DNA of 64,000 nt. Source: Spirodela intermedia. Taxonomy: Eukaryota > Streptophyta > Magnoliopsida > Alismatales > Araceae. Position 1 is the stretch's first letter; every line of letters starts with the position of its first letter. This document shows, piece after piece, positions 59,401 to 64,000 of the stretch. Position numbers and translations under genes: made by a program. The stretch spans positions 64,501 through 128,500 of the forward strand of contig LR746278.1 in assembly GCA_902729315.2 (NCBI GenBank), read 5' to 3'. A model generated the notes under the pieces. The model saw only the letters and a list, made by a program, of their open reading frames with translations. It did no database searches and was not told the DNA's origin.

Positions 59401-62400
59401 GAAGAACAACTTCGGCGCAGTTCTTGCCATTTGGACCCCAACTACGATCGTGAGAGTTCCCTCACCTGTTTCATCCGTTGCCCCCATGGCAGGAGCCTCA
59501 CATGCCTCCCCGTGATGATGCGTTGTTTCGCATGATCTTCTGATATTTTGCAGGTCTATTTCATGGACACCCAGATATGGTATTCCATCTTCTGTTCTGT
59601 TTTTGGAGGGGTTTACGGCATGTTCTGTCATCTCGGAGAAGTGAGCTTCGTGTCCGAAATCTCTGTGCTTCATCTAATTTCTCCATATTATAAAAACCTA
59701 AAAAGCCTTCGTCCTTGACGACGCTTTCAGATTCGCACGATGGGCATGGTGAGAAGTAAATTCTCCTTCTTGCCAGCGGCATTCAGTGCGCGCCTCATTC
59801 CCCCTCCAGTCAAGAAGCGGCTCAGGGGAAACGCTAGAGGCCCTCTGGGGGAGAAGCCTTTGAGGGTGACACTCCGCCATTTTCACCTCTCGGTTCGCTT
59901 CTTTCTCTCCCTTCTGAACCTCCTTTTCTGAAAGCGACGATAACCCTTCGTTCAGGAAACGGAAACTCAAGGGCGTGACTACGTTACATTCGCCGCGGTT
60001 TGGAATCAGATTATTTACAGTTTCCGCGAAGAGGACCTGATCAGCGACAGGTTGACTGGCTTTGCTTATCTCTGTCCTTGTCCGGAATGCGGCTTCTAGC
60101 GGCGTGAAGCTGAATGGAACTCTTTCTGTTTATCGACAGAGAGAGAGACCTGATGATCGTTCCGCTGTCATCCGGCCTTGGTTCTAGCGGAGTCCACTGG
60201 CCCTTATTCCTCTTGGCGACGAAGGTATCTCCGATGTTTCTACCCGTGCAGCAAGCTTCATCATCCTCATCTCACCGCGCGACGTTCTGCGAATCAGTTT
60301 TCGGCTGCGCTGAGCATAGCTCGAGAATTCGTCGGGGAATATCGCCTGCTCGACTCGAAAATCAGGAGTGATGTACACATGTATTCCGCCGTCAAGGAGT
60401 GTTACGACTTGCTCAACAATATCCTCGACTTGCTCGTGGTTGGTGACAGAGAGAGAAGGTGGATAAACTTTCCCTCCGCTTCAATTCATTATTCTACTGC
60501 CGGAGAACCGCTGACCTTTTTAGCGCCGACGACTTTATGGCTTAAGTATTCCCCGGTCTGTGGTTTCTTTGAAGGATTGTATCTGCCATAACCACGGAAG
60601 TTGAAACGAGTGTCAGCTCGTCGAATCTCCTCTCAGAGTTCAGGATGAATGAGCTGCCAGCTCTGCACGAGAAATTTATTCAGCTGGTTGAAATACTGGT
60701 AATTATTTTCCCGGGCATTTCGTAGAATTTTTGCATGGCCGCATTCTTGGCGATTGACGCAGGGCATCGGGTTTGTTTCTTTTCTTCTTCTTTTCTTTAA
60801 AAAAAAAAGCTTGAAAATAATCGAGCACAGTCTAGCAACCTGGTTGAACTGCTACAAGACATATTCGAGATTGTCACCAAGGACATGATGATCCATGGGC
60901 ACAGGTCGGGCTGCTGGTTTATCTATCTATCTATCTATCCGCTTCAGTCCTCTACTTTGGCGTTCCAACTCGGGGCGTGTGTCTGTGGCTTTTGGTGGCA
61001 GGATCCTGGATTCGATTGAGGGCCCCCGATCGTCGGAAGGAGATGGTGCTTCTTTCCTGGAGTGGCATGAGGCACCCTTGTTCACCCCAAAGGATGGCGA
61101 ACCCGTGCTTCGTTTTCCGCTGCCAGATGATGGCTCACTGAAAGAACAGGTGAGAGTTCGATCGGTTTCTCATCGACCTACCCTCGTGTGTATCCCAATT
61201 CCTCCGCCTCCCTGCCCTGGCTGTGCGCAGGTCAGGCGTCTGTTCCTGCTGCTCACCGCGGAGGAGACCGCGATGGATATTCCTATCAACTTGGAAGCTC
61301 GACGTCGTGTAACCTTCTTCGCGACATCCCTTTTCATGGACATGCCCGATGCTCCCAAAGCTCGCAACATGCTGTCGTTCAGGTTTGTTCGGAAGCCCCA
61401 CTTTCAGCGGCATTCATCGTGTGCTCCCTCCCTTCCTCTCTTCAAAGGCAAATGGGAGGGTAGAATTAATTTCGAAGAAAATTGATTTATTTATTTTTTT
61501 CCTGAAAACCTGTGCCGGCGGCCTCTCAAATCTACCTACCAATCTAGAAACTTATGCGGCCCATCTTCAGATACTCCGGACCGCATTAAACTTCAACGGC
61601 GAATGATTTTGGGTGTCAGCTTCCATGATGCACTCTTCTACTTCTTTCTTTGCCCGAGCCCATATGAATGCTTTTCTCTCCCTCCATCATAATATCTCGT
61701 GGGATGTTGGAGTGACGGAGCGATCCATCATCAGAGCGGAAACAGGTAGAGCTTGCTCTTCATTATACGTTGGAGAGCTCAAAATCTATGCTATGCTCGG
61801 CAGCAGGCTGTAATGCTCCTCCACAAGCCCAAGCCCAAGCCCATCAACATGTTAAGAGCACCCACCCCCACCCACCCACCCACTTAGATGATATATATAG
61901 CTCCCAGATTACTCATGCAGTCCGAGTCCCGTGTGACCCGGGGCTCTGACTCTGTTTGTGTTGGCTCAGTGTCTTGACTCCATACTACAAGGAGGAAGTC
62001 CAATTTTCAGAGGGGGATCTTCATTCAAGCCAGGATGGGGCCTCCATCCTGTCCTACATGCAGAAGATCTATCCAGGTAATCTGGGGACCTAGCCCCCGG
62101 CTAGACTGGAGTTCATTCGAGGGCGTTACCTAGTAACTGTCGTGCTCCGAATGTAGATGAGTGGAAGAACTTCTTGGAGCGCATGGGCTACAAAGCATCA
62201 GAGCGCCCCTTTGTCGAGGACTGCGACGAGGGACTCAACAGGGAGATCACAAACTGGGCCTCTTTTCGCGGGCAAACGTTGAGTCGAACAGGTGAGGAAG
62301 AGCAATCCGTGTCAGAAGCTTCTGTGCTGCCTCGGCGGCGGACGATGACTCCGGCTCCGCTTTCATCCCCTTGCCAGTCAGGGGAATGATGTACTATCGG

Positions 62401-64000
62401 GAGGCAATAAGGTTTCAAGCATTTCTAGACATGGCCAAAACTGAAGGTACGTGATGATCCTTCTGTCATGCCCATAATTTACGCCGGAATGGCGGAAAGT
62501 GTAGAGAACTATCGCAACATGATCAACCCTGTGCACTCAGATATCTGTGGGGGATACCAAGAAGTCGGGAGGGCGTGCGGCGGAAGAAGGGGCACGCATT
62601 CATTGTGGGCGCAGATGGACGCGCTGGCGGATATCAAGTTCACGTACGTCGTCTCTTGCCAGGTCTACGGCGAGCACAAGGCTTCTGGGGATCCTCGTGC
62701 TCGGCACATCCTTGACCTGATGATAAGGTGACGGTGGGCCGCCTGCATCTTTGCCGGAAGCGGCTTTTCGAGATCTTTCGGTTTGTGTAGTCTGACCGTG
62801 ACCACATCTCGGCGGCGCCATCAAAGGTACCCATCTCTGCGCGTCGCTTACATCGAGGAAAAGGAGGTGATTGGACCGAACAAACCCCAGAAGGTCTATT
62901 CGTCCGTGTTGGTTAAGGCAGTCAACGGCCTGGAGCAGGTAGCCCTCCCTTGCACAGCCGCCCTCGCTTCCATCTTGCTGCGTTGAAATCACGTCGGATT
63001 GGCCCATGCAGGTCGACCGCTGAACAACGCGGCGGCGGTGTGAGTGATGCGTGCTTTTTTGTTCTCTCGTCTTTTCTCATTTTAGTTCGCTGACCTATCG
63101 GCGCGAGAGATGATTTTGCTCCAAGGATTGAAATTGGAGGCACTAGCGAGATGGGGCAACGGGCAGGGTTGGAAACGTCCTGATAGGATTTGAGGTTCCA
63201 TACGGCCTGGCCTCAAGGAGCGTTGACCATGCCGTCTGTCTGTCAAACCCCAAGGCCGTGTCTTAACATTGCCCGGTTACGACATGCAGAAGGTGTACCG
63301 GATCAAGCTCCCAGGTCCCCCGATTATCGGAGAAGGGAAGCCTGAGAATCAAAATCAAGGAATAATCTTTACTCGCGGCGAGGCACTTCAAACAATCGAT
63401 ATGAACCAGGTATTCGGCCATCCTACACCCCGCTGTGATCCCACCTCTGATCCGAACCATAAAGCTTTCGTTCTCACTGCCCGGGGGATCACACCCGGCC
63501 GACGTTTGTCCAGGACAACTACATGGAGGAAGCCTTCAAGATGAGAAACGTCCTGCAGGAACTACTCAAACCCGAAGGTGGACGGCCTCCGGCAATACTG
63601 GGACTCGGAGAGCACATATTCACCGGAAGGTGGGACAGTTTCTTTTGCGTCGCCTATTCTTCCGATTTTATTACGGTCGGTAGATTCATGCTTATCCGGC
63701 GTCTCATTGATTTTTATTGCGTTCGCAGCGTGTCGTCTCTGGCATGGTTCATGTCCTATCAGGAGAGCAGCTTTGTGACCATCGGCCAGAGATTCCTGGC
63801 AAAGCCTCTCAGGTATTCTCGTGGATCCCATCGTCTAATTGTTGAGCGACAACGCGTCGGCTGCTTATTGAGTTCGATCGTCTCCTTCATAGGGTGCGCT
63901 TCCACTACGGGCATCCAGACATATTCGACCGGATTTTCCATGTGACCAGAGGTGGCCTGAGCAAGGCGTCGAAGACCATCAACCTGAGTGAGGACGTCTT
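50442..64000 (+). CDS. Callose synthase (GT48, glucan synthase-like), 3' end outside window
   Basis: Callose synthases are plasma-membrane enzymes that make beta-1,3-glucan from UDP-glucose. Exons: 50442-50646, 51405-51505, 52288-52397, 52520-52583, 52689-52799, 53179-53298, 53451-53543, 53614-53705, 53835-53961, 56238-56375, 56452-56528, 56626-56713, 56868-56981, 57071-57188, 57899-58227, 58616-58668, 58787-58847, 59228-59309, 59400-59449, 59554-59640, 59731-59865, 59956-60050, 60140-60224, 60298-60458, 60575-60698, 60810-60904, 61002-61149, 61231-61382, 61970-62076, 62157-62291, 62378-62446, 62505-62727, 62827-62938, 63290-63409, 63514-63629, 63729-63812, 63893 onward. All phases join (about 1429 residues of the usual 1900-1950). 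Vta1-like N-terminus (GRGVRQFKTALLKHLEQ), FKS1 domain (LYLLIWGEASNLRLMPECLC), membrane spans, then GT48 core (FTYVVSCQVYG, YRIKLPGPP, MNQDNYMEEAFKMRN, FHYGHPDIFDR) are intact. Many introns and residues place it with CalS1-7, closest to CalS5-like by memory. Exon 12's donor (TCC|GTGAAT) is weak. Confidence 0.93.
53042..53173 (+). repeat. Direct repeat next to callose synthase exon 6
   Basis: AACGATAAGG(T)TTTCTGAAG-type text followed by TTTACAAGTTT occurs at 53042-53074 and again at 53141-53173, ending five bases before the exon 6 acceptor junction. Confidence 0.65.
53962..56237 (+). other. Callose synthase intron 9 (2.3 kb)
   Basis: The largest intron of the gene in view. I recognised no transposon protein or terminal repeat in it. 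It contains a G-run (about 55123-55130) and AT-rich parts. The acceptor TCCGCAG|ATG is normal. Confidence 0.5.

Noticed and set aside
1-64000. CRISPR arrays, operons, bacterial promoters
   Set aside because: No regularly spaced direct repeats and the DNA is clearly plant nuclear.

Overview
This window is nuclear DNA of a flowering plant. Genes are interrupted by GT-AG (and two GC-AG) introns, the products are plant-specific (dihydroflavonol reductase, CYP710A, callose synthase, plant ssSPT), and long AT-rich stretches hold decayed Ty1/copia, Ty3/gypsy and LINE sequence. A very GC-rich intronless P450 beside AT-rich intergenic DNA fits a monocot, but this is only a hint.

Layout. 1-4208: remnant of a Ty3/gypsy-type LTR element whose interior carries spliced fragments of three unrelated host genes (a PHD/homeodomain HAT3.1-like gene, a GH38 alpha-mannosidase, an LRR receptor kinase). 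6090-6416: the last two exons of RER1; its 5' exons must lie left of the window or be lost. 7538-9138 (minus): complete six-exon dihydroflavonol 4-reductase (DFR) with a MYB-type promoter cluster. 9897-10071: a mitochondrial 26S rRNA piece (NUMT), followed by a LINE fragment and a decayed antisense copia element (to about 13.5 kb). 14012-14323: a small plant-specific protein. 14.3-21.4 kb: repeats, including a long inverted-repeat structure (16545-18381) and gypsy RT remnants. 21466-35721: complete XPB/ERCC3 helicase gene, 20 coding exons, 769 codons, with a copia insertion in intron 12. 37205-37476 and 39837-40126: tandem pair of 53-residue ssSPT-like genes. 42572-44152: intronless CYP710A sterol C-22 desaturase. 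44.2-50.4 kb: AT-rich repeats and microsatellites. 50442-64000: callose synthase (GT48), 37 exons visible, running off the right end.

The genes do not form a pathway. Their order is ordinary for a plant chromosome: DFR in flavonoids, CYP710A in sterols, ssSPT in sphingolipids, callose synthase in the cell wall, XPB in transcription and repair, RER1 in ER retrieval. The most unusual item is the gene-fragment-carrying LTR element at the left end. Exon coordinates were derived by hand from reading frame, splice dinucleotides and family protein similarity recalled from general knowledge; no database search was run.
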